The notes: generated by a model from the sequence alone, not told the origin. A stretch of 64,000 nucleotides of DNA from Comamonadaceae bacterium (GCA_027488735.1 JAIYBB010000005.1:124001-188000); one strand, 5' to 3'. Positions 39,610 through 49,443 are shown, numbered from the stretch's first letter. Numbers and translations: made by a program.

Positions 39610-39615
39610 GATAAT
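39610..39615 (+). promoter_or_regulatory. -10 box of the rnpB promoter
   Basis: GATAAT stands six bases before the predicted 5' end of the RNase P RNA. The -35 region (39587-39592) is poor and lies in the toxin coding sequence. The position matches the RNA start well; the assignment was made by eye. Confidence 0.5.
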
Positions 39616-39619
39616 GCCT

Positions 39620-39942
39620 GTGTGAAGCTCGCTAGGCCGTCGCTGGTGCAATCTGGGAAACCAGGCACTGGAGGAACGTCCGGACTGCACAGGACAGCGC
39701 AGGAGGTAACACCTCTCCACCGTGAGGTGAGGATCAGAGCAACAGAGACGAGCCGATTAAGTTCGGGTGAAACGGGCAATCTCTGCGCGCAGCAATACCA
39801 AGTAGGCCAACGTTGAGGCGGTCCGCTGAGTTGGCGGGTAGGTAGCACCGAGCCGGGTAGGCGACTCCCGGCCCAGAGGAATGACGGTCACGCGCCGGGC
39901 AACCGGCGTGCACAGAATCCGGCGTATCGGTGAGCTTCACAC
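39620..39942 (+). ncRNA. rnpB: RNase P RNA, bacterial class A
   Basis: The 5' GTGAAGCTC (39622-39630) and 3' GAGCTTCAC (39932-39940) form the P1 helix, with T-A and G-C pairs extending it outward. The conserved core elements GAGGAACGTCCGGACT (39671-39686), ACAGAATCC near the 3' end and AGAGGAATGACGGTCAC (39875-39891) are present. It is the catalytic subunit that removes 5' leaders from pre-tRNAs together with RnpA. TTTT follows directly and merges with the stop codon of the convergent gene. Confidence 0.95.
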
Positions 39943-39944
39943 TT

Positions 39945-41624
39945 TTATTCGCCCTGGATGTACGCCACATGCGCCAACAGCGAGCGCATGGCCACCGGCC
40001 ACAACTGCGGCGGCACATCGTCATAAGCCAGCGGCAACCAACTGTCGGGGTTGCCATCCGGCATGGCTTGCATGACACGGCGCACCTTGGCGTCACGCGT
40101 TAACCGGTGTGCTTTCAAACGTGCAATGCAATCTATTGCGCTATAGGGCTCGCCCCAAACGTTCCCCAACACATAACCGTGCGCGGGCAGTATGAATTCC
40201 ACTTGGTACTGCGAACACAACGCAGACAACTTATCCAATGAAGCCAGGTAGTCGCCCATATGGCCATCCGGCGGATCGATCACGGTGGTGCTGCCGTTCA
40301 ACACATGGTCGCCGCTGATCAGCAAACCGTCTTCTTCCAAAATCAAACACAAGTGGTTGGCTGCATGTCCGGGCGTGTGCACCACGCGCAGTGTGTGCGT
40401 GTCTTGCCCGCTGTGCAGCACCAGCATGTCGCCGTCATTCAATGCATGGTCAGGCACAAACTGGCTGTGCGCGCGCGCTGTGTCAGCTGACGCCATGCCC
40501 ATGATGCGTATGTTCACGCCGTGTTGGGCGCAAAGTTTTTTCAAAAGCGCCGCACCCGGTGAATGGTCAGGGTGCGAATGTGTGCACACAATGAACCGCA
40601 CATCGCCGCCGCAGGCTTGCCACAGTCTTTGTATGTGTTCGCGGTCCGGCGGGCCCGGGTCGATGACGATGAATCCGCTGTCGGCGTCGCCAATCACATA
40701 GCTGTTGGTGCCGGGGCCGGTCATCATGCCGGGGTTGGGTGCGGTCAAGCGTTGCACATGCGCGAGCAAACGCACCGGCGTGTCTGTTTGCCAATCGAGT
40801 GAATGCACGATTTGCCCGTCGCGACAGGTCAACGCCAATTCACCGAAAGGCTGTTCGTGCTCCATGTGGCGCGACTCTTTGCCATTCAACCAACCGGCGC
40901 GCGGGCAACTGTGAAACCAGGGTTGCTCATTCGCGCACGCGGCCAGCACCGCATCCACCGTGTCAAACGCCTGCATGCGCTCCAGCGTGCGAATGGTCGG
41001 GAAAATGATGAAGAAATCGTTCTCGCGGTGGCGTTGCAAGGCATCTTGCGGACGTATCCACAAGGGCTCGAACTGCTCTTTGTCGTCAGCCACCGGCGTT
41101 TGTCCCTCGGGCATGCGAGACACCAGAAACGGCACATCAAAGCGGCGCTTCAAATCGCGGTCGGTCACCCAATGCGCCAACACATACACCTGATCCGCTG
41201 CGAGTTGCATGCCGCGCGATTGGATTTGCGGCGGCAGTGGTTGCAAGCGGTCAAAGCCATGTATGTCGTCCATGTCAGCCATGCGCCCGTCCGGGTGCGT
41301 GGCCAACAACACGCCGAGTTCTTCAAAACTCTCTCGAATGGCTGCTATCGCCTGGGTCAACCGCAAGTCTGCTTGTGTGCTGCGGCGTTTGGCCAAGGCA
41401 TGTACCTCGGCATCTGCTGCATCAATACCGCCGCCCGGAAACACATAAGCACCGGGCGCAAAACTCGCGCTCATGGATCGGCGTGTCATCAACACTTCGA
41501 TGCCTTGATCGCCATCGCGCAACAGCAACACAGTGGCTGCAGGCAGCAGCGGGGCAGGGGATCGTTGGGGATGCAGTTGTAAATGGGGGCGGACCATGGC
41601 TGAAAGTGAGAGTGGAACAGGCAT
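39945..41624 (-). CDS. Nudix hydrolase fused to metallo-beta-lactamase-fold hydrolase
   Basis: About 559 residues from ATG 41624 (ATG 41597 is an alternative). The N-terminal half is a Nudix domain: [15 protein letters not shown], then after an insertion [17 protein letters not shown], an RE-x-x-EE-x-G Nudix helix. The C-terminal half is a metallo-beta-lactamase fold: [41 protein letters not shown] (HxHxDH), [31 protein letters not shown]. Similar fusions are found in Burkholderiales; the substrates are not known. It is divergent from dapF by 12 bases, and its stop codon abuts rnpB. Confidence 0.88.
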   Translation of the reverse strand: MPVPLSLSAMVRPHLQLHPQRSPAPLLPAATVLLLRDGDQGIEVLMTRRSMSASFAPGAYVFPGGGIDAADAEVHALAKRRSTQADLRLTQAIAAIRESFEELGVLLATHPDGRMADMDDIHGFDRLQPLPPQIQSRGMQLAADQVYVLAHWVTDRDLKRRFDVPFLVSRMPEGQTPVADDKEQFEPLWIRPQDALQRHRENDFFIIFPTIRTLERMQAFDTVDAVLAACANEQPWFHSCPRAGWLNGKESRHMEHEQPFGELALTCRDGQIVHSLDWQTDTPVRLLAHVQRLTAPNPGMMTGPGTNSYVIGDADSGFIVIDPGPPDREHIQRLWQACGGDVRFIVCTHSHPDHSPGAALLKKLCAQHGVNIRIMGMASADTARAHSQFVPDHALNDGDMLVLHSGQDTHTLRVVHTPGHAANHLCLILEEDGLLISGDHVLNGSTTVIDPPDGHMGDYLASLDKLSALCSQYQVEFILPAHGYVLGNVWGEPYSAIDCIARLKAHRLTRDAKVRRVMQAMPDGNPDSWLPLAYDDVPPQLWPVAMRSLLAHVAYIQGE

Positions 41625-41636
41625 GATAATCGGCGC

Positions 41637-42491
41637 ATGCGTATCCGATTTACCAAAATGCAAGGCGCGGGCAATGATTTTGTGGTGCTCGACGAAACCC
41701 GGGGCTTGTTAGGCCTGACCGCTGCCGATTACCGTTTTCTGGCCGACCGTCATTTCGGCGTTGGTGCCGACCAAATTTTGAGCGTACGCGCCGCGCCCAC
41801 ACCCGATGTGGATTTTGAATATGTGATCCACAACGCCGACGGCGGCGAGGTTGAGCAATGTGGCAATGGCTCGCGTTGCTTTGTGCGTTTTGTGCGCGAA
41901 CAGGGTTTGACGAAAAAAAACACGGTGCGCGTGAAAGTGCACGGCGGCGTCATCACTTTGCATGAACTGCCTGATGGACAAGTCAAAGTGGACATGGGTG
42001 AGCCGGTGCTGGATTTGCCGCGCATTCCATTCAACTTGGCGCATGCATCGCCGGTGAATGAACAAGCTTTGTTGTGGCGTTTGTCTTTGGGTGAACATCA
42101 CGCAGATGTGGCCGTGGTCTCCATGGGCAACCCGCACGCAGTCATGACGGTGGCCGATGTGGAACAAGCGCCTGTCGCAAGCCTTGGACCGTTGATCGAA
42201 CACCATGCTGCGTTTCCAAATCGCGTGAACGCAGGTTTCATGCAAGTCGTGTCCCGCTCGCACATCAAGTTGCGCGTGTTCGAGCGCGGCTCAGGCGAGA
42301 CGCTGGCTTGCGGCACCGGTGCTTGTGCTGCCGTGGTCGCAGGCATTTGCTTGGGCTTGCTTGACAGCCTAGTACAAGTGCAGACACGCGGCGGCGTGTT
42401 GACAATCGAATGGCAGGGCGAAGGCCAACCGGTGTTCATGACCGGTCCTGCCACCACAGTTTTTAGCGGCGAGATGGAGATAAAACAATGA
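41637..42491 (+). CDS. dapF: diaminopimelate epimerase
   Basis: A 284-residue enzyme opening [19 protein letters not shown]. The two catalytic cysteines are in [14 protein letters not shown] and [13 protein letters not shown], the substrate-binding Asn/Glu/Arg in ERGSGET. It interconverts LL- and meso-diaminopimelate, the cell-wall and lysine precursor. It overlaps the DUF484 gene by four bases. No ribosome binding site is visible in the 12 bases shared with the divergent gene. Confidence 0.96.
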   Translation: MRIRFTKMQGAGNDFVVLDETRGLLGLTAADYRFLADRHFGVGADQILSVRAAPTPDVDFEYVIHNADGGEVEQCGNGSRCFVRFVREQGLTKKNTVRVKVHGGVITLHELPDGQVKVDMGEPVLDLPRIPFNLAHASPVNEQALLWRLSLGEHHADVAVVSMGNPHAVMTVADVEQAPVASLGPLIEHHAAFPNRVNAGFMQVVSRSHIKLRVFERGSGETLACGTGACAAVVAGICLGLLDSLVQVQTRGGVLTIEWQGEGQPVFMTGPATTVFSGEMEIKQ

Positions 42492-43195
42492 ACAACCCGA
42501 TTAACCCGATCACCGAAGATGACATCGCTAATTTTCTGGTGAACACACCAGATTTTTTCGACCGCCACGCGCAGTTGTTGGCCACGGTGCGCATCGTCAA
42601 CCCGCATGGCCAGCGCGCCGTCAGCCTGCAAGAACGCCAATCCGATATGTTGCGCGAAAAAATCCGCGCCCTTGAGCAACGCATGATGGAGATGATCCGC
42701 AACGGCAGCGACAACGCCGTGCTGGCAGACCGCTTGCACCGCTGGGCGCAAAGCCTGCTCATTCTTCAGCAGCCCGCTGAGTTGCCGCAAGCCATCGTGA
42801 CTGAAATTCAGCATCACTTCATGGTGCCGCAAGTGGCCTTGCGCGTGTGGAAGGTGGCGGACAAGTTTCAGAAAAAAGCGTTTGCACAAAACATCAGTGA
42901 AGATGTGAAAAGCTTTACCCAAGGTTTGAGCGCGCCTTACTGCGGCAGCAACAACGATTTCGAGGCCGTGCAATGGCTGGCACATCCGCACGAAGCCCAG
43001 TCGGTGGCATTGCTGCCCTTGCGCAACAACGCAGCGCCATGGACTGATGTGGCTGACAACGCAAACACAGGCGACTGCATGGGTTTGCTGGTGTTGGCCT
43101 CGCCGGACCCGCAGCGGTTTCACCCGTCCATGGGTACCGATGTGCTGAGTCGCATCGCCGAACTCGCCGCCGCATCGCTCACGCGTTTGCAGTAA
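42488..43195 (+). CDS. DUF484 family protein
   Basis: A 235-residue protein: [24 protein letters not shown], then [22 protein letters not shown], a predicted coiled coil, and a GAF-like C-terminal half. DUF484 genes are commonly found between dapF and xerC in gammaproteobacteria and betaproteobacteria, and this order is kept here. The function is unproven; a signalling or regulatory GAF role is inferred. xerC starts 18 bases after its stop. Confidence 0.88.
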   Translation: MNNPINPITEDDIANFLVNTPDFFDRHAQLLATVRIVNPHGQRAVSLQERQSDMLREKIRALEQRMMEMIRNGSDNAVLADRLHRWAQSLLILQQPAELPQAIVTEIQHHFMVPQVALRVWKVADKFQKKAFAQNISEDVKSFTQGLSAPYCGSNNDFEAVQWLAHPHEAQSVALLPLRNNAAPWTDVADNANTGDCMGLLVLASPDPQRFHPSMGTDVLSRIAELAAASLTRLQ

Positions 43196-43212
43196 ATAAC
43201 TCACGCGCCAAC

Positions 43213-44151
43213 ATGTCCCAAGACGCTGAACTGGTGCAACGCTATCTGGCGCATGCGCAGTTTGAAAAACGTCTGGCGGCCCGCACCGTGGCTTTGTACA
43301 CCGGCGATTTACAGCGCCTGCAAGCGCTGGCCGACAAAGACAAAGTAGCGTTGACAGCAGTGCAAGCCCATCATATGCGGCGTTGGATGGCGCAAATGCA
43401 CAGCAGTGGTCGCACGCCGCGCGGCATCGCATTGATCACTTCGGGTTGGCGCGGTTTTTATGCTTGGTTGGGCCGCGAAGGTTTGGTCAGTGCCAATCCG
43501 CTCGCTGGTATGCGCGCGCCCAAAGCGGCCAAGCCATTGCCCAAAGCTTTGAATGTGGATGACGCGGTGCAACTCGCTTCGCACCACAACGACGAGCAAG
43601 ACCCTTGGTTGCAAGCGCGGGATATTGCGATGGTGGAGTTGCTCTACAGCAGTGGTTTGCGCGTGGCCGAGCTCACCGGTTTGGATGTGCAGGCCAGCGG
43701 CACGGCACGTGGTTGGATAGACATGGACAGCGCCGAAGCGCATGTGCTGGGCAAAGGATCGAAGCGCCGCAGCGTGCCTGTCGGTGAAAAAGCGATCGCT
43801 GCGTTGCGCGAATGGCTGCAAATACGCACACCACCATTGCCCGAACACGCACAGTCGCAAACCGCTTTGTTTGTCGGCATACGCGGCACTCGATTGACTT
43901 CGCAAGCCATTTGGCAACGCTTGCGCGCGCGCGGTGTGCAAGCCGGTATCAGCACGCCGGTGCATCCGCACATGTTGCGCCATTCATTCGCCAGCCATGT
44001 ATTGCAATCCAGCGGCGATTTGCGCGCCGTGCAGGAAATGTTGGGCCACGCCAACATCGGCACCACCCAAATTTACACACGGCTGGATTACCAGCACCTG
44101 GCCAAGGCCTACGATGCCGCGCACCCGCGCGCACGACGAAAAACTCCATGA
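43213..44151 (+). CDS. xerC: XerC, chromosome-dimer resolution recombinase
   Basis: A 312-residue tyrosine recombinase. The SAM-like domain ends near residue 95; the catalytic residues are Arg in LLYSSGLRVAELTGLDV, a Lys in VLGKGSKRRSVPV, HPHMLRHSFASHVL, LGHANIGTTQIYTRL (Tyr nucleophile). Together with XerD it resolves chromosome dimers at dif. The dapF-DUF484-xerC order supports XerC over XerD. The stop overlaps the rlmI start (ATGA). Confidence 0.95.
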   Translation: MSQDAELVQRYLAHAQFEKRLAARTVALYTGDLQRLQALADKDKVALTAVQAHHMRRWMAQMHSSGRTPRGIALITSGWRGFYAWLGREGLVSANPLAGMRAPKAAKPLPKALNVDDAVQLASHHNDEQDPWLQARDIAMVELLYSSGLRVAELTGLDVQASGTARGWIDMDSAEAHVLGKGSKRRSVPVGEKAIAALREWLQIRTPPLPEHAQSQTALFVGIRGTRLTSQAIWQRLRARGVQAGISTPVHPHMLRHSFASHVLQSSGDLRAVQEMLGHANIGTTQIYTRLDYQHLAKAYDAAHPRARRKTP

Positions 44152-45365
44152 AAACTCTCACACTCAAAGCCGGTAAAGAACGTTCTGCCTTGCGCTATCA
44201 CCCCTGGGTGTTTGACAGCGCCATCGCCAAAGGCGGCGGCGACCCCGGCGAAACCGTGCGGGTCGAATCGCAAACCGGTCAGTTTTTGGGATGGGCCGCG
44301 TTCAGCCCGACCTCGCGCATACGCGCGCGCATTTGGAGTTTCCAAAGCGATGAACGGATTGACGCAGCCTTTTTTGAAAAACAAGTGGCTGCAGCTGTCG
44401 CCATGCGCGCGCGTTTGCAAGTGCCAAGCAACGGCGTGCGACTGATTCACGGCGAAGCAGATGGATTGCCGGGCTTGATTGTGGACAGTTACGACGACAC
44501 GCTGGTGGCGCAGTTTTTGTCGGCAGGTACGGAGCGGTTCAAAGCAGAGATTGTCAAAGCGCTGGTGTTGCACACGGGCGCCAAGCGCGTGTTCGAGCGT
44601 TCAGATTCAGGCGTGCGTGCACTCGAAGGTTTGGGTCCGGTCACAGGTTGGTTGTACCGCGCCGAGGGCAGCAGCGACGACACACAAATTGTGATTCAGG
44701 AAAACCAGTGGACGCTGGCGCTGGATATTGTGGAAGGCCACAAAACCGGTTTTTACCTGGATCAGCGCGACAGCCGTTTGAAGTTCGCCGAGTATGCGCA
44801 GCGATTGAATTTGCGCCAAGTGCTCAACTGTTATTGCTACACCGGTGGTTTCAGCGTGGCGGCTTTGAGCGGTATGCGGCAAAGCGGTGCATTGAGCGAT
44901 GGCGCACAAGTCACGTCGATTGATTCATCCGCCCCGGCGATTGCCAAAGCGCAGGCCAATGTGAGCCGCAACGGATTTGATGCAGAACGCCAAGTGTTCA
45001 TGGACGCCGACGTGAACGCGAGTTTGCGCAGCCTGCACAAAGAAGGCAAACAGTTTGACGGCATCGTGCTGGACCCGCCGAAATTCGCGCCCAGTGCCGC
45101 GCATGCGGAGCGCGCTGCGCGCGCCTACAAAGACATCAACCGCTGGGCCTTCAAGCTGCTCGCGCCTGGCGGCGTGCTGTTCACCTACAGCTGTTCCGGC
45201 GGCATTCCCCCGGAGTTGTTTCACAAGATCGTTTCGTCTGCCGGTACTGACGCAGGTGTAGACGCTTACATTTTGGAGCGGGTACAAGCCGCGCCAGACC
45301 ACCCGATGACAGTGAATTTTCCCGAGGGTGAGTATTTAAAAGGTCTTATTCTGATGAAGAAGTGA
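44148..45365 (+). CDS. rlmI: 23S rRNA m5C methyltransferase RlmI family
   Basis: A 405-residue protein. ATG 44148 overlaps the xerC stop; longer frames are not supported. MKTLTLKAGKERSALRYHPWVF is the PUA-domain N-terminus, GEADGLPGLIVDSYDD and GHKTGFYLDQRDSR precede the Rossmann methyltransferase fold (VLNCYCYTGGFSVAAL), and FDGIVLDPPKFAPS is the DPPxF motif; Cys in TYSCSGG is a candidate catalytic residue. The family methylates cytosine 1962 of E. coli 23S rRNA. The assignment to this exact site is by family. Confidence 0.88.
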   Translation: MKTLTLKAGKERSALRYHPWVFDSAIAKGGGDPGETVRVESQTGQFLGWAAFSPTSRIRARIWSFQSDERIDAAFFEKQVAAAVAMRARLQVPSNGVRLIHGEADGLPGLIVDSYDDTLVAQFLSAGTERFKAEIVKALVLHTGAKRVFERSDSGVRALEGLGPVTGWLYRAEGSSDDTQIVIQENQWTLALDIVEGHKTGFYLDQRDSRLKFAEYAQRLNLRQVLNCYCYTGGFSVAALSGMRQSGALSDGAQVTSIDSSAPAIAKAQANVSRNGFDAERQVFMDADVNASLRSLHKEGKQFDGIVLDPPKFAPSAAHAERAARAYKDINRWAFKLLAPGGVLFTYSCSGGIPPELFHKIVSSAGTDAGVDAYILERVQAAPDHPMTVNFPEGEYLKGLILMKK

Positions 45366-45433
45366 GCCACTGACTTGAATCATGGCTACACTGCCCCTCC
45401 TTTGAGGTTTGTTTTGATGAAGGTTCATGTCTC

Positions 45434-46504
45434 ATGTTGATCCCTGCTACTGTATTGACCGGTTTTTTAGGCGCTGGCAAAACCACTTTGCTCAAGCGTG
45501 TGTTGAGCGAAGACCACGGCCACAAAATTGCCATCATCGAAAACGAATTCGGTGAAGAAAACATAGACAACGACATCTTGGTGTCAGACACCAAAGAACA
45601 TATCGTGCAAATGAGCAATGGCTGTGTGTGCTGCACCATTCGCGAAGACTTGCGCACCACCTTGCAAGAGTTGGCCGAGAAAAAACGCAAAGGCGAACTC
45701 GACTTTGACCGCGTGGTGATCGAGACCACCGGCTTGGCAGACCCCGGCCCGGTGGCGCAAACATTTTTCATGGACGACGAAATCGCCGAGAGTTTTTTGT
45801 TGGACTCTGTGCTGACATTGGTGGACGCCAAACACGCGGCGCAAACCTTGAACGACCGCCAAGAAGCACGCCGTCAAATCGGTTTTGCGGATCAAATTTT
45901 CATCAGCAAAAGCGAGTTGGTCAGCAAAGACGAACTTGAGGCCTTGCAACACCGCCTCAAGCACATGAACCCGCGCGCGCCGCAACACATCGTGCATTTC
46001 GGCGAGATTGGCTTGGACAAAGTATTTGATTTGCGTGGTTTCAACCTGAACACCACCCTAGAGATAGATCCGGATTTTTTGAATGAAGGCCATGACCACC
46101 ATCACCATGATGGCGAGCATTGCGACCATCCTTCACACGCGCACGACCACCACGGCGACCATGACCATGTGCCGGGCCACGGCCATGGACACCATCACCA
46201 CCATGACGACGACGTGAAAAGCTTTGTGTTCAAAGCCGATCGGCCGCTGGACCCGGCCAAGCTGGAAGATTTTTTGGGCGCCATCGTCAATATTTACGGT
46301 CCGCGCATGCTGCGCTACAAAGGTGTGTTGCACATGAAAGGCACCGAGCGCAAAGTGATTTTCCAAGGTGTGCACCAGTTGATGGGCAGCGATTTGGGTC
46401 AGCCTTGGGAGAAAAATGAGAAGCGAATGAGCAAAATGGTATTCATTGGCATCGATTTGCCCAGAGATATTTTCATGCAAGGCCTGCAACAGTGCGTAAG
46501 CTGA
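45434..46504 (+). CDS. G3E-family GTPase/metal chaperone (COG0523) with His-rich loop
   Basis: A 356-residue protein. Walker A GFLGAGKTT (10-18), the metal motif CVCC at 64-67 (SNGCVCCTIRED), ETTGLADPGPV, and SKSELV (NKxD-like) define the G3E (CobW/ZNG) family. Residues ~218-260 hold a His/Asp-rich segment (HDHHHHDGEHCDH and more). The C-terminal CobW_C domain starts near DRPLDPAKLEDFL. The family helps to deliver metals, often zinc, to client proteins. Which metal and client this one serves is unknown; it is not placed next to cobalamin genes. Confidence 0.9.
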   Translation: MLIPATVLTGFLGAGKTTLLKRVLSEDHGHKIAIIENEFGEENIDNDILVSDTKEHIVQMSNGCVCCTIREDLRTTLQELAEKKRKGELDFDRVVIETTGLADPGPVAQTFFMDDEIAESFLLDSVLTLVDAKHAAQTLNDRQEARRQIGFADQIFISKSELVSKDELEALQHRLKHMNPRAPQHIVHFGEIGLDKVFDLRGFNLNTTLEIDPDFLNEGHDHHHHDGEHCDHPSHAHDHHGDHDHVPGHGHGHHHHHDDDVKSFVFKADRPLDPAKLEDFLGAIVNIYGPRMLRYKGVLHMKGTERKVIFQGVHQLMGSDLGQPWEKNEKRMSKMVFIGIDLPRDIFMQGLQQCVS

Positions 46505-46632
46505 GTACAATCCGCGCGCTACAAGCCCAGCCATGCGTCAGCATATGGGCTGCCTCAACTTGGCAAGAAGTATCTAACAACAGTCATATATCTGGCGTTA
46601 AATGACCAGATCGGGCTGACAGGAGAAGTACA

Positions 46633-47784
46633 GTGAAACATATCAAGCAAAGCGCCAGTTCCAAGGGGAAAGCCAATCACAAGGCACCCGCTAAAAAGTC
46701 TGTGCCCGCCAAAGCCAAAGCCGCTGTCAAAAAACCTGCGCCTGCCAAAAAAGTCGCCGTGAAAAAACCTGTTGCCGCCAAGCCAAGCCCGAAAAAAACA
46801 GCCGCGAAAAAACCGCTGCCAGTGAAAAAAACGGCAGCCAAAAAAGCCGTGGTTAAAAAACCTGAGGCCGCCAAAAAAGCATCGCCTGCAAAAAAAGCAG
46901 TCGCCAAAAAAACTGTCACCCCTCAGAAACCAGCTCCTAAAAAAGTAGTTCCCGCCAAAAAAGCAGTTGTCAAAACTCCAACAGCCGACCGTTCCAGCAA
47001 AGCGTCTTTGGTCGCGTCCAAGACCTCTGCTGCCGCCAAGAAATCAACCCCTGCAAAGACTGCTCCCTCACCTGTGACAAGCGCTACCAAATCCTCCCCC
47101 CAGAAAAATATCAAAACCGCTGCTAAATCAACAGCCGGCAAGCCCACCCCAACGTCAACCGCTGCCACGGCGCCAGTTGCGGAGGTGACCAAAAAATCAC
47201 CGCGCGCCGCCAAAGCCATGGCGATGATGCCGCCACCTCCCGGACAAAGTGTGGCCTCCACCACCGCCAAATCCAGTTATGGGCCGATCCTGGTGCCCAG
47301 CTTGCCAGCGGTTGTGCCAGTGGTGCCAGTCAAGAACCCCAAACTCGCAAACAATTGGAAAAGCAAAACCCCAGACTTGGTCACCGATGAAGAGGTGATC
47401 GCCATGTCAGATGACGACTACATGAATGCATTTCAATTGGCATTCTTCCGTCACAAACTGGTGCAACTCAAAACGGATATTTTGGTCAATGCAGGTGAAA
47501 CCACCGAGCACCTGCGGGAAGACACCGTGATCGTGCCCGACCCGGCAGATCGCGCAACCATCGAAGAAGAACATGCGCTTGAGTTGCGTACCCGCGACCG
47601 CGAGCGCAAATTGTTGAAAAAAATCGAGCAATCGATTTCGCGTATCGACTCGGGTGACTACGGCTATTGCGATGAAACCGGTGAGTCCATCGGTGTCGGC
47701 CGATTGATCGCCCGTCCTACCGCCACGTTGTCATTGGAAGCACAACAAAGGCGCGAGTTGAAGCAAAAAATGTTTGGCGATTGA
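46633..47784 (+). CDS. DksA-type protein with long KPA-rich N-terminal tail
   Basis: A 383-residue protein from GTG 46633 (AGGAGA upstream). About 230 N-terminal residues are Lys/Ala/Pro-rich repeats (AAKKPLPVKKTAAKKAVVKK) like histone H1/AlgP tails. The C-terminal ~120 residues are a DksA coiled-coil/C-terminal domain: YMNAFQLAFFRHKLVQLKTDI, LRTRDRERKLLKKIEQSISR and YGYCDETGESIGVGRLIARPTA. Only one of four zinc-finger cysteines remains, a variant typical of metal-poor DksA. It should bind RNA polymerase through the coiled coil; the tail probably binds DNA. It sits before the dcw cluster with its own terminator. Confidence 0.85.
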   Translation: MKHIKQSASSKGKANHKAPAKKSVPAKAKAAVKKPAPAKKVAVKKPVAAKPSPKKTAAKKPLPVKKTAAKKAVVKKPEAAKKASPAKKAVAKKTVTPQKPAPKKVVPAKKAVVKTPTADRSSKASLVASKTSAAAKKSTPAKTAPSPVTSATKSSPQKNIKTAAKSTAGKPTPTSTAATAPVAEVTKKSPRAAKAMAMMPPPPGQSVASTTAKSSYGPILVPSLPAVVPVVPVKNPKLANNWKSKTPDLVTDEEVIAMSDDDYMNAFQLAFFRHKLVQLKTDILVNAGETTEHLREDTVIVPDPADRATIEEEHALELRTRDRERKLLKKIEQSISRIDSGDYGYCDETGESIGVGRLIARPTATLSLEAQQRRELKQKMFGD

Positions 47785-47807
47785 CGCAGACTCGCCACAA
47801 GCTGCGG

Positions 47808-47837
47808 TGCAGGCCTTTTCAGGCCTGCATTTTTTTT
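47808..47837 (+). terminator. Intrinsic terminator of the DksA-like gene
   Basis: TGCAGGCCT, TTTC loop, AGGCCTGCA and eight T. Perfect 9-bp stem. It separates this gene from the dcw promoter region (47838-48078), which is AT-rich and contains no gene. Confidence 0.95.
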
Positions 47838-48006
47838 GCCCCTAAAAATCACATAAATCACATTCAGTCTAATTCGTAAGTGCTTATCCTGAAATAATTT
47901 TTTTAAAAGTATTCATATCCAATTCGGTAGCTAAGTTGTTGATTTTATTTGTAAAACATCAAATTTGGTTGGTATTCGGATAAATCTCTGTTAAAGTGCA
48001 AACAAG

Positions 48007-48041
48007 TGGTAATTAGTGGGAAATTCATGATTTCTCTGGGT
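48007..48041 (+). promoter_or_regulatory. Predicted MraZ operator upstream of mraZ
   Basis: TGGTA at 48007, TGGGA at 48017 and TGGGT at 48037 are spaced 10 and 20 bases apart, as in the TGGGN-N5-TGGGN repeats bound by MraZ in E. coli. A likely -35 (TTGGTT, 47965) and a weak -10 (TGTTAA near 47989) precede them. Repression of the dcw operon by its first product is therefore predicted. Confidence 0.65.
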
Positions 48042-48078
48042 TTTCTGCTCTGTTTTGTTCTTTAAGGGGTTGATCGCT

Positions 48079-48507
48079 GTGTTTCAAGGTGCTTCGTCGC
48101 TGAGTCTGGATGCCAAAGGCCGTTTATCGGTGCCCACAAGGCACCGTGATGTGCTGAGCGCGACCGCGGCCGGGCAACTCACCATCACACGACACCCGCA
48201 CGGCTGCCTGATGCTGTTTCCTCGCAGCGAGTGGGAGAAGTTTCGCGAGCGAGTCGCTGCATTGCCCATGACTGCACATTGGTGGAAGCGCATCTTTTTG
48301 GGCAACGCCATGGACGTGGACATGGACAGCACGGGCCGAGTCTTGATCTCGCCTGAATTGCGCGATGCCACCCACATCACCAAAGACACCATTTTGTTGG
48401 GAATGGGCAGCCACTTTGAACTGTGGGACAAGTCCACCTATGAAGCTCAGGAAGCCCAAGCCATGCAAGGCGACATGCCTGATGTGCTGCGGGATTTTTC
48501 GATTTAA
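48079..48507 (+). CDS. mraZ: MraZ, transcriptional regulator of the dcw cluster
   Basis: A 142-residue protein. GTG 48079 is chosen because it yields the conserved [20 protein letters not shown] start and follows AAGGGG; a longer frame would add eight atypical residues. Two SpoVT-AbrB-like half domains ([33 protein letters not shown]) each give the DxxGR motif. MraZ forms ring-like oligomers and represses the dcw promoter. rsmH follows six bases after its stop. Confidence 0.95.
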   Translation: MFQGASSLSLDAKGRLSVPTRHRDVLSATAAGQLTITRHPHGCLMLFPRSEWEKFRERVAALPMTAHWWKRIFLGNAMDVDMDSTGRVLISPELRDATHITKDTILLGMGSHFELWDKSTYEAQEAQAMQGDMPDVLRDFSI

Positions 48508-48513
48508 CGTGGA

Positions 48514-49443
48514 ATGGCAACGACTGAATGGGCACACACCACCGTCATGTTGAAGGAGGCGGTCGAGGCGCTGGACGTCCAGGCCGAAGCCACCTATGTC
48601 GACACAACCTTTGGCCGAGGCGGGCATGCAAAGCGCATCTTGGACAGCCTGTCGCCACAGGGAACACTGATTGCCTTCGACAAGGATCCACAAGCAGTGG
48701 AGACAGCGCAAGCCTTGGGCGACCCGAGGCTGCAAATACGACACCAGGGGTTTGCCGCCCTGAATCAACTGCCCCCGAACAGCGCCATGGGCGTGTTGAT
48801 GGATCTGGGCGTGAGCTCACCCCAAATCGACAACCCGCAGCGCGGCTTCTCGTTTCGCAACGACGGCCCGCTGGACATGCGGATGGACAGCAGCAAAGGC
48901 CAAAGCGTGTACGAGTGGCTGGCAGAGGCAAAAACCGAACAAATCGCAGAGGTGATACGTGACTTGGGAGAAGAACGTTTTGCCAACGGCGTTGCCAAAG
49001 CCATCACTGCCAAGCGAGACGCCGGGCAGTTGCCCGACACCACCTTGGGCATGGCCGCGCTTGTCGCAGAGGTCGTCAAAACCAGAGAGCCGGGACAAAA
49101 CCCGGCGACACGCACGTTTCAAGCCTTTCGTATGTTTATCAATGGTGAGCTCGAGGAATTGCAGCAAGCGCTTGAAGCGAGTTTGCATGTGCTCGCACCC
49201 GGAGGGCGTTTGGTGGTGATCAGTTTTCATTCGCTCGAAGACCGCATGGTCAAGCAATTCATTGCCAAGCATTCACGCGAGGTGTATGACCGCCGAACAC
49301 CTTTTGCCGCAGCGCCTGAATTGCCATTGCGCGCTTTGGGACGCCAACGACCATCGGCAGAAGAAGTCAAGGCCAATCCACGCAGTCGCAGCGCCATCAT
49401 GCGTGTGGCTGAGCGCGTCGCCACAGCACGGGAGCACGCATGA
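48514..49443 (+). CDS. rsmH: 16S rRNA (cytosine-1402-N4)-methyltransferase
   Basis: A 309-residue enzyme: [15 protein letters not shown] at the start, [18 protein letters not shown] (SAM motif), [17 protein letters not shown], and [12 protein letters not shown] late. It methylates C1402 of 16S rRNA. Length is normal. It overlaps ftsL by four bases (ATGA) as the second gene of the cluster. Confidence 0.96.
   Translation: MATTEWAHTTVMLKEAVEALDVQAEATYVDTTFGRGGHAKRILDSLSPQGTLIAFDKDPQAVETAQALGDPRLQIRHQGFAALNQLPPNSAMGVLMDLGVSSPQIDNPQRGFSFRNDGPLDMRMDSSKGQSVYEWLAEAKTEQIAEVIRDLGEERFANGVAKAITAKRDAGQLPDTTLGMAALVAEVVKTREPGQNPATRTFQAFRMFINGELEELQQALEASLHVLAPGGRLVVISFHSLEDRMVKQFIAKHSREVYDRRTPFAAAPELPLRALGRQRPSAEEVKANPRSRSAIMRVAERVATAREHA

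Noticed and set aside
46087..46213. His-codon repeat as a simple-sequence insertion error
   Set aside because: Frame is kept, and His-rich loops at this position are typical of the G3E GTPase family.
46660..47200. Lys/Ala repeats as a DNA tandem-repeat or CRISPR-like array
   Set aside because: The repeats are imperfect at DNA level, irregular in spacing and clearly coding in one frame (KPA-rich tail).
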